Shown in pieces: positions 45,270 to 56,537 of a stretch of DNA of 64,000 nt. The notes below the pieces were generated by a model. That model saw only the letters and a list, made by a program, of their open reading frames with translations. It was not told where the DNA came from and did no database searches. The stretch is from NCBI GenBank assembly GCA_024500155.1, contig CM044871.1, forward strand, positions 75,190,402 to 75,254,401, read 5' to 3'. The DNA is from Chenopodium formosanum (taxonomy: Eukaryota > Streptophyta > Magnoliopsida > Caryophyllales > Amaranthaceae). Made by a program: the position numbers and the translations under genes. Every line of letters starts with the position of its first letter. The stretch's first letter is position 1.

Positions 45270-45680
45270 TATAAGTATAAATATAGGTCATGGGTGTTCA
45301 ATCATTGAATACAACACAACACAAGAAGCCATACCATACATAAGTCTTCCGACATACTACGCATCATTGTATAATTTACCTTCTTTATATTACGAATACA
45401 CTATTCCTATTTTGTAATACTCCTTAGAGACTAATATAGAGAGAGTCATATTTTAATATAAACTCTCAAAGGAATACTTGTTTCTCCTATTTTCAAATAG
45501 TTGAATAAAAGAGCTCGTCGTTACATAAAATCGTGTGTTCATTTATATTAATTGTCTTGCTAATTATCAATTCAATTTATACTTCTCGATCAAACACGTC
45601 TTTACTTCTTTCAAAAAAAAAAAAAAAAAAAAAAAAAACATCTTTACTTCCGCTGTGCACTCACCAACCCTAACACAATT

Positions 45681-46690
45681 ACTGATTTACTGCAGCGACA
45701 ATGTACACAAAGCCAATAGACAGTAGTCCATCGTGCACACCAGATTCTGGAGAAATTGCGCTACAACAATTTATTTGCTTTTCTAATAACTTGTATTTTT
45801 TAAACCTTTGTCAAAAAATTAAAAATAATAAAAACTTATGTTACAAAATTTGGAATTCCTTCCCTACATGATGTCTCATCCTGGTTCTTGTAACGTTCAA
45901 AAGTGACATTATCTCTGCTTTGATGGACTCATTTATATTTGGATGTTACCAATCTACAGTGTGAATATCTTTTCCAGGTGATAATTTATTGGCCTCATTC
46001 TCTCTGTCTATATCTAAAGAATGTTTATATTATTGTGTGGAGGTAGTACTCAATCTAAATAGCTAGACTTGTAAGAGTGAAAGGGGCATTTTGTGTCATT
46101 TTCACCTGAGGGTCCTTAAAACCCTGCTTCTGAAAGAGATCTATCAAATTTGTTCATTGCTAATTTGTGCTTTCTCGTTCACTATACAAGTGCCTTTCGG
46201 CTCGAAAACTCTATGCATCCACTTATTGGTTCCTAAAAGCATTTTAAAGAGGATGCAACAGGTCATTAGACATATTACATCCATCTAATTAAAACACATT
46301 ATAAAATGAAATATATGAATCAACTGAATGACACTGGCTATAATTGACTATAACATTACGATTCGACGTATAAAAGATATTTATTATCCATACATAACCA
46401 ATAGAAACATCAATATTGGACTGTGATAACGAACAAAGCATCAAAACTTACAGTGTGATTAGTATTATCAGACTCATCAGTCCATTTTATAATGACTTAT
46501 GTTAGTCAGACTGATGTAGTTTCAATGGGACTGTATATGCTATAAACTTTAAACATTTATATAGGAAAACGACGTATCCAGAAAATTGACAAAGAAAATC
46601 CGGTGAGGAAACAGGCAAAGATTGAAAATTTTGAGGTCATGAACGTAGCAACTAGCAAGCGTAACCAACTTATAAATCATTAAGGTACAA
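45681..46690. other. 3' flank of the bHLH gene, no other gene seen
   Basis: AT-rich sequence downstream (in transcript direction) of the minus-strand gene. The 3' untranslated region must lie here, but no clear poly(A) signal stands out. Small frames are not supported. Confidence 0.4.
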
Positions 46691-48013
46691 TTAGAAGGGC
46701 CATGATGGTTGATGCCGAGGAAGCATCCCTTCGTACCCTTCTTTTGCCACTCTTTCCATCTCTTGAGCGTCACAAGGATTTTTTGTTGCTCTCTGAATTA
46801 ATCAAAAGAGTTTATCGATAATAAATACATAGTATGATTTCTTGCTGATTGAAAAATTAATATAATGATTCATACATACATAATATATTTGGTTTGTCAA
46901 ATGAATGAAAGTTCCACTGGCAATATTGGCAGTATGCCTTACTGATCAATGAATTTATTGATTAATCACTGAATATTATTTCCTGTAACAAAGACTCCAA
47001 GGTTACCTGCAGAGTCTCAATCGCCTCGGCTTCAGGGGAGTTGAAGTCATAAAACATACTTGCTGCTGAAAGCTTCATGGAAAGGAACTGAGGGGACAAA
47101 AACTCATATTGAATTTCTTCGGTTTCTTAATAGATTAAATAGAATTGAATGTAATTTCTTGACCAACCTCAATTTGATTTTGTAAAGATTGTACGTAGTT
47201 GATTATTACATCTAACATGACAGCCATTCCCATAGTCTGCATTCGTGCATATATAGTTAGACATTCATGTGATTAAGCAAGACGAAACAAAACAGAGAGG
47301 TTCATGTACAATATACTATACCTTGTAGCACCCTGGAACCAGATCTTGTAACACTTTCAGCTTCTCATTTATTCTCTCCCTTCGAACCTATTATTTCATA
47401 CCCCCTTATTATTTTTACGAAAATTATATGATCAAGTCATATACTTGTTTTGACAACTTACCCTTTCCGCTAGACTATGACTGTCAGTAGCTTGCCCTCT
47501 TTTCGCTCTTACATGAATTACTTCTTTCGGCTTCTCCACCTCCTGATCATTGGCTTTCCTTTTCTTCTTTCTTCCTGCTACACTCTGTAATTAAGATTAC
47601 AGAAACATATAATTAAAGGAGACTAAAAAGATTTGTGTCAACTTAAAGTTAAGTAAACAAGAACTACATACATTATTTTTGGTAATCCTAACATTGTGAC
47701 CATCCGCGCTTCCAATACCTGTAGATGATTGTGAGCCAGTAGCAGGACTCTGATCAGTAGCGTAAAATAATCTATTTTGATTGACAGTACTGTCTGGGAG
47801 ATGGAACGGTTGCTGCTCATTCGAGTAAAGTGGCTGAGCCGTGTTTGCATTGTTTAAAATGTTGCTATTATTAGAGAAATAATCTAGAACATTAGAGCTC
47901 AGAGAATGATTCAATTCAGAAAAACTGTTCAATAGTTCCATATTCGAGCTCAACTGCGAAAAAACAGCTGCAGGTTTAAGAATTTTCTGAATATCACTAC
48001 TGAACTCTGCCAT
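46691..48013 (-). CDS. BEE3-like: bHLH transcription factor, BEE1/BEE3 type, six exons
   Basis: Plant bHLH activator of the brassinosteroid-responsive BEE subfamily, expected to bind E/G-box DNA in the nucleus as a dimer. Exons on the minus strand: 48013-47672, 47584-47462, 47387-47322, 47236-47168, 47087-47007, 46792-46691. All introns have GT/AG borders and phase 0. The product is 260 residues, close to the Arabidopsis family length as I recall it. Residues 1-114 are Ser/Asn-rich. A nuclear-signal-like GRKKKRK lies at 118-124, then RAKRGQATDSHSLAER with the DNA-contacting His150, Glu154 and Arg158. The helix-loop-helix includes LQDLVPGCYKTMGMAVML and INYVQSLQNQIEFLSMKL. The C-terminus ends WPF. 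Val187 replaces a Glu that is usual in MLDEIINYVQ. No break is seen, so it is probably functional. Confidence 0.93.
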
Positions 48014-48524
48014 ATTTCAAGGTTAAATATATAACAAGGCCCTCATAAAAAAGAAATGTATAAAATAGGCTAAGTTATAAAGTAAAGTTTTATGGATATG
48101 ATTTTGTATATATATATATATATATATATAGCATATGAATTAAGAGTTAGTTAAGGATTAAGATGTCACACTAATTACTCTTTAAGGATTAATTAAGACG
48201 AGAATTGATAAAACGAAAAAAGCCACGCACATTGGCCCGGATGTTTCAATAGCATAGGTTAGTAGGTCCTTCGTTTTATTGACATATTCAGTAAGAAGGA
48301 CCACTACTACTTGGCTTTTATTCAAGTATGGTGAAAATGAGACTTGAATTGATTGTTAATTTCAATATTTTTTTTAATGGGATTTAATTATTGATTGTTT
48401 TTTTATGAGTTAATGCAAATGTAACAGTTCTCATGTCCCAAAACAAAAACAATATGGATAACATCTACAAAATTGATACAGTAGTTCTAATGAAATTACT
48501 TCTAAATTTGATTATGATTGCAAA
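48014..48524 (-). promoter_or_regulatory. Upstream region of the bHLH gene
   Basis: Contains a (TA)n run at about 48106-48131, roughly 95-120 bases upstream of the ATG, which could supply TATA function, and a TTATATATTTA nearer the start codon. From 48525 outward the upstream region is occupied by a hAT element and further nested repeats, so the proximal promoter is at most about 510 bp of unique sequence. Confidence 0.4.
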
Positions 48525-48671
48525 CATGGGCGGACCCATGAAGGAACAAGGGGGGAACATTGTCCCCCCACTTTCGGAAAAAAAAAAACGGAGGAAAAAA
48601 AAATTAGGAAAAAAAACAAAACTGGGAAAATAGTTATATATAATTGAGTGTAAAAATAAACAAGAAGTTTG

Positions 48672-48765
48672 CCAGTTAAGTTGGCAGTGGGCTAGAAATA
48701 ATATGTCAAGTGGCCCAATTTTAGGTTTACTAAGATCAAGGTTTGATTCCCCCTTGGCCTTCTAA
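48672..48765 (+). other. tRNA-derived sequence (possible SINE head)
   Basis: AGTTAAGTTGGCAGTGG and, about 60 bases on, AGGTTTGATTCCC resemble the A and B boxes of a Pol III promoter. A long poly-T follows. It is too diverged for a tRNA. Confidence 0.3.
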
Positions 48766-48770
48766 CATCA

Positions 48771-49528
48771 TTTTTTTTTTTTTTTTTTTTGTGGGAGTTT
48801 TATTTTAGGTTATTTTGACTTTTACCACCTGAAAAAAAAAAAAAACAAAAAATTTGGTATTACCACCTCCATAAAAAAAAGTTTTATTTTACGACCATAT
48901 AAAAAAAATAAAATTTGGCTTTTACCACCAATCACCTCCAACTAATGGATTCCGTCCATAAATCCGTTTAGGGCGTATCATGTCCACGTGTCACTATATT
49001 ATTGGGTTTTGTTTTTTTTATTTGTTTATTTATTTATTTTTTTACCCAATAATATGATGACACGTGGACATGATAGGCCCCACTAACGAATTTATTGACA
49101 GAATCCGTTAGTTGGCGGTGATTGGTGGTAAAAGTTAACTTTCATTTTTTTTTTTTTTTTTTTTTTTTGTGGGAGTTTTATTTTAGGTTATTTTGACTTT
49201 TACCACCTGAAAAAAAAAAAACAAAAAATTTGGTATTACCACCTCCATAAAAAAAAGTTTTATTTTACGACCATATAAAAAAAAATAAAATTTGGCTTTT
49301 ACCACCAATCACCTCCAACTAACGGATTCCGTCCATAAATCCGTTTAGGGCGTATCATGTCCACGTGTCACTATATTATTGGGTTTTGTTTTTTTTATTT
49401 GTTTATTTATTTATTTTTTTACCCAATAATATGATGACACGTGGACATGATAGGCCCCACTAACGAATTTATTGACAGAATCCGTTAGTTGGCGGTGATT
49501 GGTGGTAAAAGTTAACTTTCATTTTTTT
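48771..49528. repeat. Tandem duplication of a ~377-bp foldback unit
   Basis: Two nearly identical direct copies (about 48791-49147 and 49169-49528) differ by a few bases and by poly-A/poly-T length. Each contains an inverted repeat of about 95 bp: TTTTACCACCAATCACCTCC and CGTATCATGTCCACGTGTCA on one arm, their complements (TGACACGTGGACATGATAGG, GGTGATTGGTGGTAAAAG) on the other. The unit could form a long hairpin RNA. Confidence 0.85.
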
Positions 49529-50334
49529 ATGTGGTGATAAAATAAAATTTTTTTTAATGTGGAGGTGGTAAAAGCAATTAAGTTGTTTTTTGGAGGTGGT
49601 AAAAATAAAAAATTCCTTTATTTTAACCAAACCACTCGACTACTCCTTATTCCTATTTCCCAACCACGCGGCACGAACCACCACCTACGCGGCCACGAGT
49701 CACGGACTGCAGCGAGCATTTTCGGCAAATGTTTGCTAAGAAATTAACATGACAAGATAATATGACATTCGAATCCCCCTTGTAACATAATTCCTTTTTT
49801 TTTTTTTGGTGTTTTATTTCAACCATACCACTCGACTACTCCCTTATTCCTATTTCCCAACCAAACCCAAATTACTTGTATTGTGTACCCTTTTTTGTAA
49901 AAAAATAGGTTGATGTTAGTTGAATTATTGAAATTGTCCCCCCATTGTCAAATTTCTAGGTCCGCCACTGATTGCAAATTTGTAATTGATTCAAAGAAGT
50001 TTAAGAGATACATAATAAGCACATAAACAAAGTTTTTAGAAGGTGATCGATTTTCATCACCATGAACACTATTTACAATAAGTAGAGAAATTTAATAATT
50101 TCATCTCCAAAAGACAACTTTTACTAATACTTCTGAATATCGCAGCCATAATATGTTTACGATACTCCATATCTTTTTTTTTTTTTTTTAATAGACAATT
50201 TACACCTTTTAGTAGTAATACTTCCTTTGTTTTTTTTATACTTGACTTTTTTTCTTTTATTACGCTTGTCATAGTTGTTAATGTAAAATTTTAACTATTA
50301 ATAACTTAAATTCTCCATGAAATTTTTTCTATGG

Positions 50335-51163
50335 AGGCGGATGCACGATGCTCCGTGCATCCTTTTTCTCTTTAAAAACGCGGAATGAACATTCCATTAA
50401 TCAGTAAATAACATACATTTGTTTTGTAAAGAACATACAACTATTTTATAAAGAATATCAGATATAGCTGTATTGTAAGAACATATAGTTATTTTATAAA
50501 GAACATATACATATTTTGTAAAAAAAACATCCAACTTCATGCTCTTTATATATATCTAAAGAACATCCGTAATATTAATTAAAAACATGATAATTAGAGG
50601 TGATCAACTTTGGCCAGACCCGACCCGGCCCGACCCGATCCAGCCCGAAAATAGGACGGGTTTAGACAAGCCTAAAAATGCATTTTTAGTTAAAAAATCC
50701 AAACTCGGCCCGAAAAAAACCCAAAAAGCCCACTACATTTTCCCGGTTTTTTGGACACGAGATATTATGTTAAGGCCCAGCCTGACCCGAATTTTTTATC
50801 ACCTCTAATGATAATATAATGTAATGAACATTATTTTTATTCAACCACCATAATCTAAAGACAAAATTCAAAGAATATTTCAAAATAAACAACTAACATA
50901 TGTCACAAATAAAAGTACATTATTCTAACAATCAAAGAACATGAAGATAAAGAACATTATTTAACTACACATTATGTTCTTTACAATTTTATAACATGTT
51001 TTTTGCACTTTAACTGAATGTTCTTTACATTTCTATACAATGTTCTTTACAATTCTATAATATGTTTTTTTCACTTAAACTAAATGTTCTTTATATTTCT
51101 ATGCAGTGTTCTTTTCGCTTTTTTTTTTAAAAGAGATGCACCATGTGGATCGTGCATCCGCCT
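50335..51163. mobile_element. Inverted-repeat element, unclassified
   Basis: Ends AGGCGGATGCACGATGCTCC and GGATCGTGCATCCGCCT are inverted. The interior is AT-rich with many GTTCTTTACA / AAGAACAT words. A hAT MITE sits inside at 50595-50807. No duplication was identified. Confidence 0.55.
50595..50807. mobile_element. hAT MITE
   Basis: 213 bp with ends TAGAGGTGATCAA and TTATCACCTCTA and a perfect 8-bp duplication ATGATAAT (50587-50594 and 50808-50815). The left half has GACCCGACCCGGCCCGACCC; the right half has the diverged inverse. Confidence 0.88.
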
Positions 51164-51497
51164 GCACGAACCATGCATAAGTAAAAATTATAAAAGTTAA
51201 AATTATTAAAGTTATATTTTATGATATTACTTACTGAGACTAATTAAAAAAAATAAATAAAAAAAAATCCAACATTAATATATTATTTCTTACATATTAT
51301 TCACAAAAGATGGTCAAAGGAGAGGCGTTAAATAGTGTAAAAATCAAAGCGGGTCAAGTAAAAAAGAACGGAGAAAGTATGTTATATATACAGTGTCTGT
51401 AGTTAATGCAATAAGAAAGACATAGAGTGTCTATAATTTTGGGAATACTTGCTTTGTTTATAATTTTTTGATGTTTAGAGAGCCACAAAGGCAGGGG

Positions 51498-51572
51498 TGA
51501 GAATCGATCCCAGGATCTTCTGGAATCGGGAGGGAAGCTCTAACCACTTGAGTTATCCCTCACTCTCTGCTT
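51498..51572 (-). other. tRNA-derived sequence (SINE head or tRNA relic)
   Basis: On the minus strand GGATAACTCAAGTGGTTAGA matches a tRNA D-arm/A box, and GGGATCGATTCTC about 45 bases later matches a T-arm/B box. Spacing is tRNA-like, but the acceptor stem is not complementary, so not a functional tRNA. Confidence 0.45.
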
Positions 51573-52420
51573 TGTTTATAATTAGATGAGTTAAATGATC
51601 TTATTACTTTCTGTTTTGGTCCATTTTAAAAAGTTTTTAACACTATTTTATCTTATTTTTGGCAAATACATTTCACCTCCTTTTATCCCACTATGGATCT
51701 ATCCCGCAATATTTACACATTATTCATGCACTTGTCCTGTTGTCCATTGTTATTTTACACTTTATAAACTTTAATTATATTTTTCCACTCACTCACCACA
51801 TCTCTCTCTTAATTATTTAGGCAAATACAGTAAATGTTAAGATTAATCTACTATTATAAAGTATTAACTTTAAAGACAAACTTTTCAATCTCTTAGCTAG
51901 GTTAACATGTACTTGATGAGATTTTGTTAATTTGATTTTGAAAGTAAAGAAATCTAGTAAAGTCAACCAAATCCGTCAAAAGTAAATAATGAAATCACTT
52001 TTAAAATGAGGCAATTGGGAACTGGCCTGACTTCACAAGTGTTAATATTAGAAAAATATAATCAATGACGAACTTGGTCATTTATTTGTGAAGCTTAAAA
52101 AGCTCAATCTGATTAATTTTTTGTTGTCATTTTAGGCTATGGTTGCATTTTAAGTTTTTAACAGTACAGTAATTAGGTGCATATATATTTGCATGGTTTG
52201 CTCAAGTTGTGCTCTACTATTTACTCCGTAATGTTTGTGAGTTTTAATCTTTTAATTAATTTATAGTTGAATTTATTGAAAGGAAATTTTGCAAACAACT
52301 ACCGTAAAAAGTTCCAACTTTTGCGAACAACTACTTTTTTTTTTTCGAAAAACTACCACAAACTTTGTATTTGTTTTGTTAGCACTACCAGTTAACGAGG
52401 GACGTTTGCTTGCCGTATGG

Positions 52421-52500
52421 AATGAAGGATTGATCCCTTGATCTCATGCCAACAAAACATTATCATACCCTCATCAAACCAACTAAGCAGCTCAACTTTT
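52421..52500 (-). other. tRNA-derived sequence
   Basis: On the minus strand GCTTAGTTGGTTTGATGAGG and GGGATCAATCC stand at tRNA-like spacing, with the T-loop GTTCGA diverged to GATCAA. Confidence 0.35.
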
Positions 52501-52701
52501 CTTTTATTTTGAGCTAACATTTACATTTATCATAGGGTGCCAACAATTAAAAAAACTAGGCTGCCAATATGGACTGGAAAGGTCGGGCCTCCACCGGCCC
52601 CTCCCGTACCTTTGCCCATGTATCTAACGCTAATACATTTGTTAGCTTTTGCCTTACAAAAATAACAAAATCATTGTATTTCATTTCATTATATATTTAT
52701 A

Positions 52702-53178
52702 CTAGCTTAACTCCCGTGTCATGCACGATGATCTTTATATATAGTTATATATTATTGATTGAGAAATATTATAATCATAAATTAGTCAAGAAATAATAAA
52801 AGTATGTGATATGTTAATTTGATATTTGCAATTTTAATTGTAGCTTCCAATACACAACTAAAACAAAGTAGGCAAAAAATATGAGCATTTTTTTTAATTG
52901 TAAAATAGGTCACTAATTATTTAAAAATATTGATTTTTGGTATATATTGCCCAATTTTTTTATTATTTTTTTTAGAAAGATTTGTGAATAAATATTTTAT
53001 TTTAAATATAATAATTATCACGTGTCAATATGGAATATGTACAAAAAAAAATATATGATTTTTGTAAATGATTTGTTTTCTTAATTAAAATATTTTTTTT
53101 TAAAAAAAAAAAAGAAAAAAATAACTACGGACACACCATGAGATGTCACGTGTCAGTTTGTGTATATATATATTTTGA
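52702..53178 (-). mobile_element. Probable Helitron, minus strand
   Basis: At the left, read on the minus strand, a CGTGCATGACACG imperfect hairpin is followed by CTAG (52702-52705) before T. Toward the right, the minus strand reads ACAAACTGACACGTGACATC, like Helitron 5' ends. The exact 5' border is uncertain, since no A precedes the candidate TC. Confidence 0.4.
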
Positions 53179-53179
53179 A

Positions 53180-54272
53180 GTAATGATGGTGTGTCTTTTA
53201 TTTCCTCTTAAATTTGTTTTATTTAGTTTCAAAACAAAATGTTTAATTGTTTTATGGGGCAACAATCTTGATTCTTGGTCACATACGAGTTTTTTTTTTC
53301 TTTCTTTGAAAGAGTTATATACGAGTGCGTTGGAACATACAAAGATTAGGTAACGTTTGAAATAAACAATTCATACCTAATCATGCGGACCATTTTCTGT
53401 CATTCTCATTAACAATAAAAACCTAAACAAGTAATTATAGACTAACAAAATTGTAAAAACACTAACTACACTTTGATGAAGCTACTTTGACTCCAATTTA
53501 TCCGATTATAGAATAGTTTACTTCCACTAGAAAGTACAAATCCTTAAGATTCACATTTCCATATATTCTTGTTTGGTACTACACGTTATGCTAAGCTCCA
53601 AGCCTAAAAACTTGATCATTCTGCTGTATGTACTACCTATATATCATTTTCTCGAGGATTTATTTTTATACTTGACTCTCTAATGCATAACTGAGTGTCT
53701 ACTCTAACAGATGCCAGAACTTTTAAAGTAGTTTAACTCGCAGTGGGTTTGCCATGCTCTATTAAAAGATCCATGCTCATTATGTACGTACTGTTTAACT
53801 AGTTTACGTAGCCAATGACCATACACCTAGCGTAAAGATAGATAAATTGTGTTTAAGTGTGATTTTTAATCATCACCCGTCACCCGATCTTCGTTTATTT
53901 GAACTTATATGTATTAGAGTTATTTAATAAAGCTTTTGAAAGTATGTGTTTCTGAAATTACGCAAAAACTTTTGTTTGACCAACTAGAGGGTATGATTCG
54001 CAAGGAGAAGTAAAATTTTCTAGAAATGCATGCATGCAAAGTAGTTCTTTGGAAAGAAGAGAAGGATAATCTCCAATTTGGAGCTTCTACAAATTGTTTC
54101 TCATGAAGCTATTTTCCCCCTTTAATGAGCTTCTACCCTTAATTATCTTAACAATATATATGTCCCTCCGTGGTCTAAACGTATAAGTTCTTATCAATAT
54201 ACTTATCACTCTTTTTTTTTTTTTAAGTATATGACTAATATGAGTCGATTCAAGCTAGCCTTAGTCACCACA
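53180..54272. other. No gene seen
   Basis: AT-rich sequence with no recognised repeat ends or protein motifs. Confidence 0.35.
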
Positions 54273-54280
54273 GTTATCAC

Positions 54281-54992
54281 TAAACCTGGCAAACAGGTCA
54301 TTCAAGTCGGGTTCGAGTCGGGTCAATTCAGGTCGGGTCAAGTTCGGGTTGGTAAATGTTCGGGTCGAGTTCGGGTCGAGTCGGGTTGATTTGGGTTTCG
54401 GGTCAAGTTCGAGTCGGATCATGTCAATTCGGGTCGGGTTAATTTTTAGAATCAATTTTTAGGTCAATTTCGGGTCGGGTCAAATTTGGATCGAGTCAAT
54501 TCGGGTCAAGTTTGTGTCAGGTCACCAAATAAATAAATTCACTTAAAAAAATAGTTGGAAAAATAAAGTAAAATCATTAAAAAAAATTAAAAATAAAAAT
54601 CATAAGTACCTACAGGAGTAGGAAATAAAGAAGCCCTAAACTAAGTAATTCACTATTTCACCCTATTCATTTAGGATTCGGGTCAATTTGGGTCAGGTCA
54701 CTACGGGTCGGGTCGATTCGGGTCAATCAATTTGGGTTAAATCGGGTCGAGTCACTTTGGGTTACGGGTCATTTCGGGTCGGGTCAAGTTCGGGTTTCGA
54801 GTCAATTTCGGGTCAGGTCATTCGGGTCGGGTCACTTCGGGTCATCGGGTCATGTTCGGGTCAACTTTATTCCGGGTCGGGTTCAGTTCGGTCGGATTAG
54901 TTCGAGTTTGAGTCATTTTCGGGTTAATGATTTCGGGTCAACTTTCGGGTTACGGATCGGGTCAATCAGGTCGGGTCAGGATTGCCAGTCTA
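54281..54992. mobile_element. hAT MITE filled with TTCGGGTCGGGTCA repeats
   Basis: Ends TAAACCTGGCAAACAGG and AGGATTGCCAGTCTA are inverted, with a perfect 8-bp duplication GTTATCAC (54273-54280 and 54993-55000). Most of the interior is an imperfect array of TTCGGGTCGGGTCA-like words in both flanks of a short AT-rich centre (54535-54670). Frames across it are artefacts of the repeat. Confidence 0.88.
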
Positions 54993-55000
54993 GTTATCAC

Positions 55001-55952
55001 CTACACGGAGTAGCAACCAAATCATATTCATAAAAGTTTATTTTAATATCACATAACATAAAACTTCATCTTGTAAAGGGGTAGTGATGATGACTCATAT
55101 AATTAATTTGATGACTAAAAGAGTGACTAATTAGCTAGCAATATACAAGTACAAGCTAAGCTAAGTTAATTAAACATGTCCATGAATATGATAAATTAGG
55201 ATTAGGTCGAAAAAGTTGCATACGTTAACAAATGTTTAACGAGCACTTTTTATGTAGCATAGAAATTTTAGGATTTGACTAATTAAGCCATTAATGTAAC
55301 TAACTAGTGGACATAAACTTCTCCAATTTCATAAATTGTGTACAAAAGCGGCTATATTTGAGAGCTAGTACTAATAAATATCCATTGTTAACAGTTTCGA
55401 TTGATTCAAAAATGTGTGAGGACATATTGTGCCAATTGAAATAAATGCAAAAGGAAGGGAAATCTAAAATACATAAGCTAAGTTAGAATTTCACAGCTTA
55501 ATGAAATAGCTAGCAGAAGATGACAAAACTAATGTGTGTAATATCACAATCTCCAATCTCCATCATAACGTACTAATATGGTCTAGCAACGTAATGGCAT
55601 GATTTATGGTTTAGCTTATAAGAATACTAGATATAGTAAGTTATGGCACATTAGAAAAATTGCACAAAACTATATTATATAGGACCATGTAATCATTTTC
55701 AAACATGCTTTCTTAATGCGACACACGTACACTAGCATCCAAGCAACGCCTAAGTTCTAATTCAAATATCGTTCATGATTTTGAGAAGTAAAATGCTAAA
55801 TGTATACGGCTTATAATTATATCATTACTCGGCTGATGTTGATTGTTGTTAGGTTATCATAGCCAAAAAGGAAGAAACTACAGAACTTAGTAATCGTCAA
55901 ATGTATATGCCTATTGCATGCAACACGCCAAAGAATTGATATAAGGATATAC
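55001..55952. other. No gene seen
   Basis: AT-rich intergenic sequence, no motif recognised. Confidence 0.4.
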
Positions 55953-55955
55953 TAA

Positions 55956-56260
55956 GGCCTTGTTTGGTTGGACGTAGGAAGTAGAAATTCCCATAAAATC
56001 TCAATTCCTATGAAGTTGTAATTCCTAGGAATTTTCAAAAGTTGTTTGGTTGGATGTAGGAATTTCTACTTCATATGGGAAGTTCCACTTACCTTGGGGG
56101 GGGGGGGGGGACTAGGTAACTGAATTCCTCCATTTTGTGGGAAGTAGAACTTCCTGGAAAGTTTCCATCCCTACATTATTGACAACCAAACAAGTATGCA
56201 TATATTCATTTTCTAGGAATTCAAAATTCCCATGAATTTGTTTGTCAACCAAACAAGTCC
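55956..56260. mobile_element. Tourist-like (PIF/Harbinger) MITE
   Basis: GGCCTTGTTTGGTTGGA and CAACCAAACAAGTCC are inverted ends, flanked by TAA on both sides (55953-55955 and 56261-56263), the expected 3-bp target. An uninterrupted G run of about a dozen bases lies near 56097-56110. Confidence 0.85.
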
Positions 56261-56537
56261 TAAGTGCAAACACAGCAGTTAACCAATTGCCTTGGTTTTG
56301 AGAGAGAGAAAGTGAAAAAAATAATAAAATAATAAAGAGAGAGAAAATTACATGGAATAAAATCATTAATCAGGTTATTTTCATAATCGATAACTTTGGG
56401 TTATTGAGTAAAATTATGTTTAATTTTTGCTTTTGATATGTGGGTGACGTGGCAAATGAGGGTGTGTTGTGGGGTTGGGTAAAAGAAGGAGAGAGAAAAT
56501 ATATAACTAAAAAGTTATGGTTAACTATTGGAATACA

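Larger units (their letters stand above)
42034..45675 (+). mobile_element. Ty1/copia retrotransposon, internally deleted, with nested insertions
   Basis: The LTRs start TGTTGGGTATG and end CTAACA, flanked by a perfect 5-bp duplication CAATT (42029-42033 and 45676-45680). 5' LTR is 42034-42672; 3' LTR is 44038-45675, stretched by a Helitron at 44322-45269. The primer-binding site TGGTATCATAGC (42675-42686) matches initiator-Met tRNA with one change, and a polypurine stretch (CCAAGGTGGAGAT) precedes the 3' LTR. Only gag and protease remain; integrase, RT and RNase H are deleted, so it depended on other elements to move. Confidence 0.9.
48525..49970. mobile_element. hAT element upstream of the bHLH gene
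   Basis: Ends CATGGGCGGACC and GGTCCGCCACTG are imperfect inverted repeats of the CAGTGGCGGA type, flanked by a perfect 8-bp duplication ATTGCAAA (48517-48524 and 49971-49978). The interior lacks transposase and consists of other repeats: a tRNA-like piece near 48672-48765, a tandemly duplicated foldback unit (48771-49528), and a duplicated block (CACTCGACTACTCC...TTATTCCTATTTCCCAACCA) at about 49625-49670 and 49830-49865. Confidence 0.75.
50221..51377. mobile_element. Stowaway-like MITE carrying two nested elements
   Basis: Ends CTTCCTTTGTTTTTTTTATA and AAGAACGGAGAAAG with TA flanks (50219-50220, 51378-51379). Without the insert at 50335-51163 it would be about 330 bp. Confidence 0.6.
51380..52700. 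other. Intergenic, with two tRNA-derived pieces and a Mutator-like end
   Basis: No gene. Two tRNA-like pieces on the minus strand are listed separately. 52282-52400 contains GGAAATTTTGCAAACAACTA with AACTACC repeats, resembling the terminal arms of the local Mutator-like family. The rest is AT-rich. Confidence 0.35.

Noticed and set aside
45535..46288. Small frames downstream of the copia element
   Set aside because: Short, AT-rich, no motif; one includes the poly(A) insert.
51498..51572. Functional tRNA gene
   Set aside because: A- and B-box matches are good, but the acceptor and anticodon stems do not pair.
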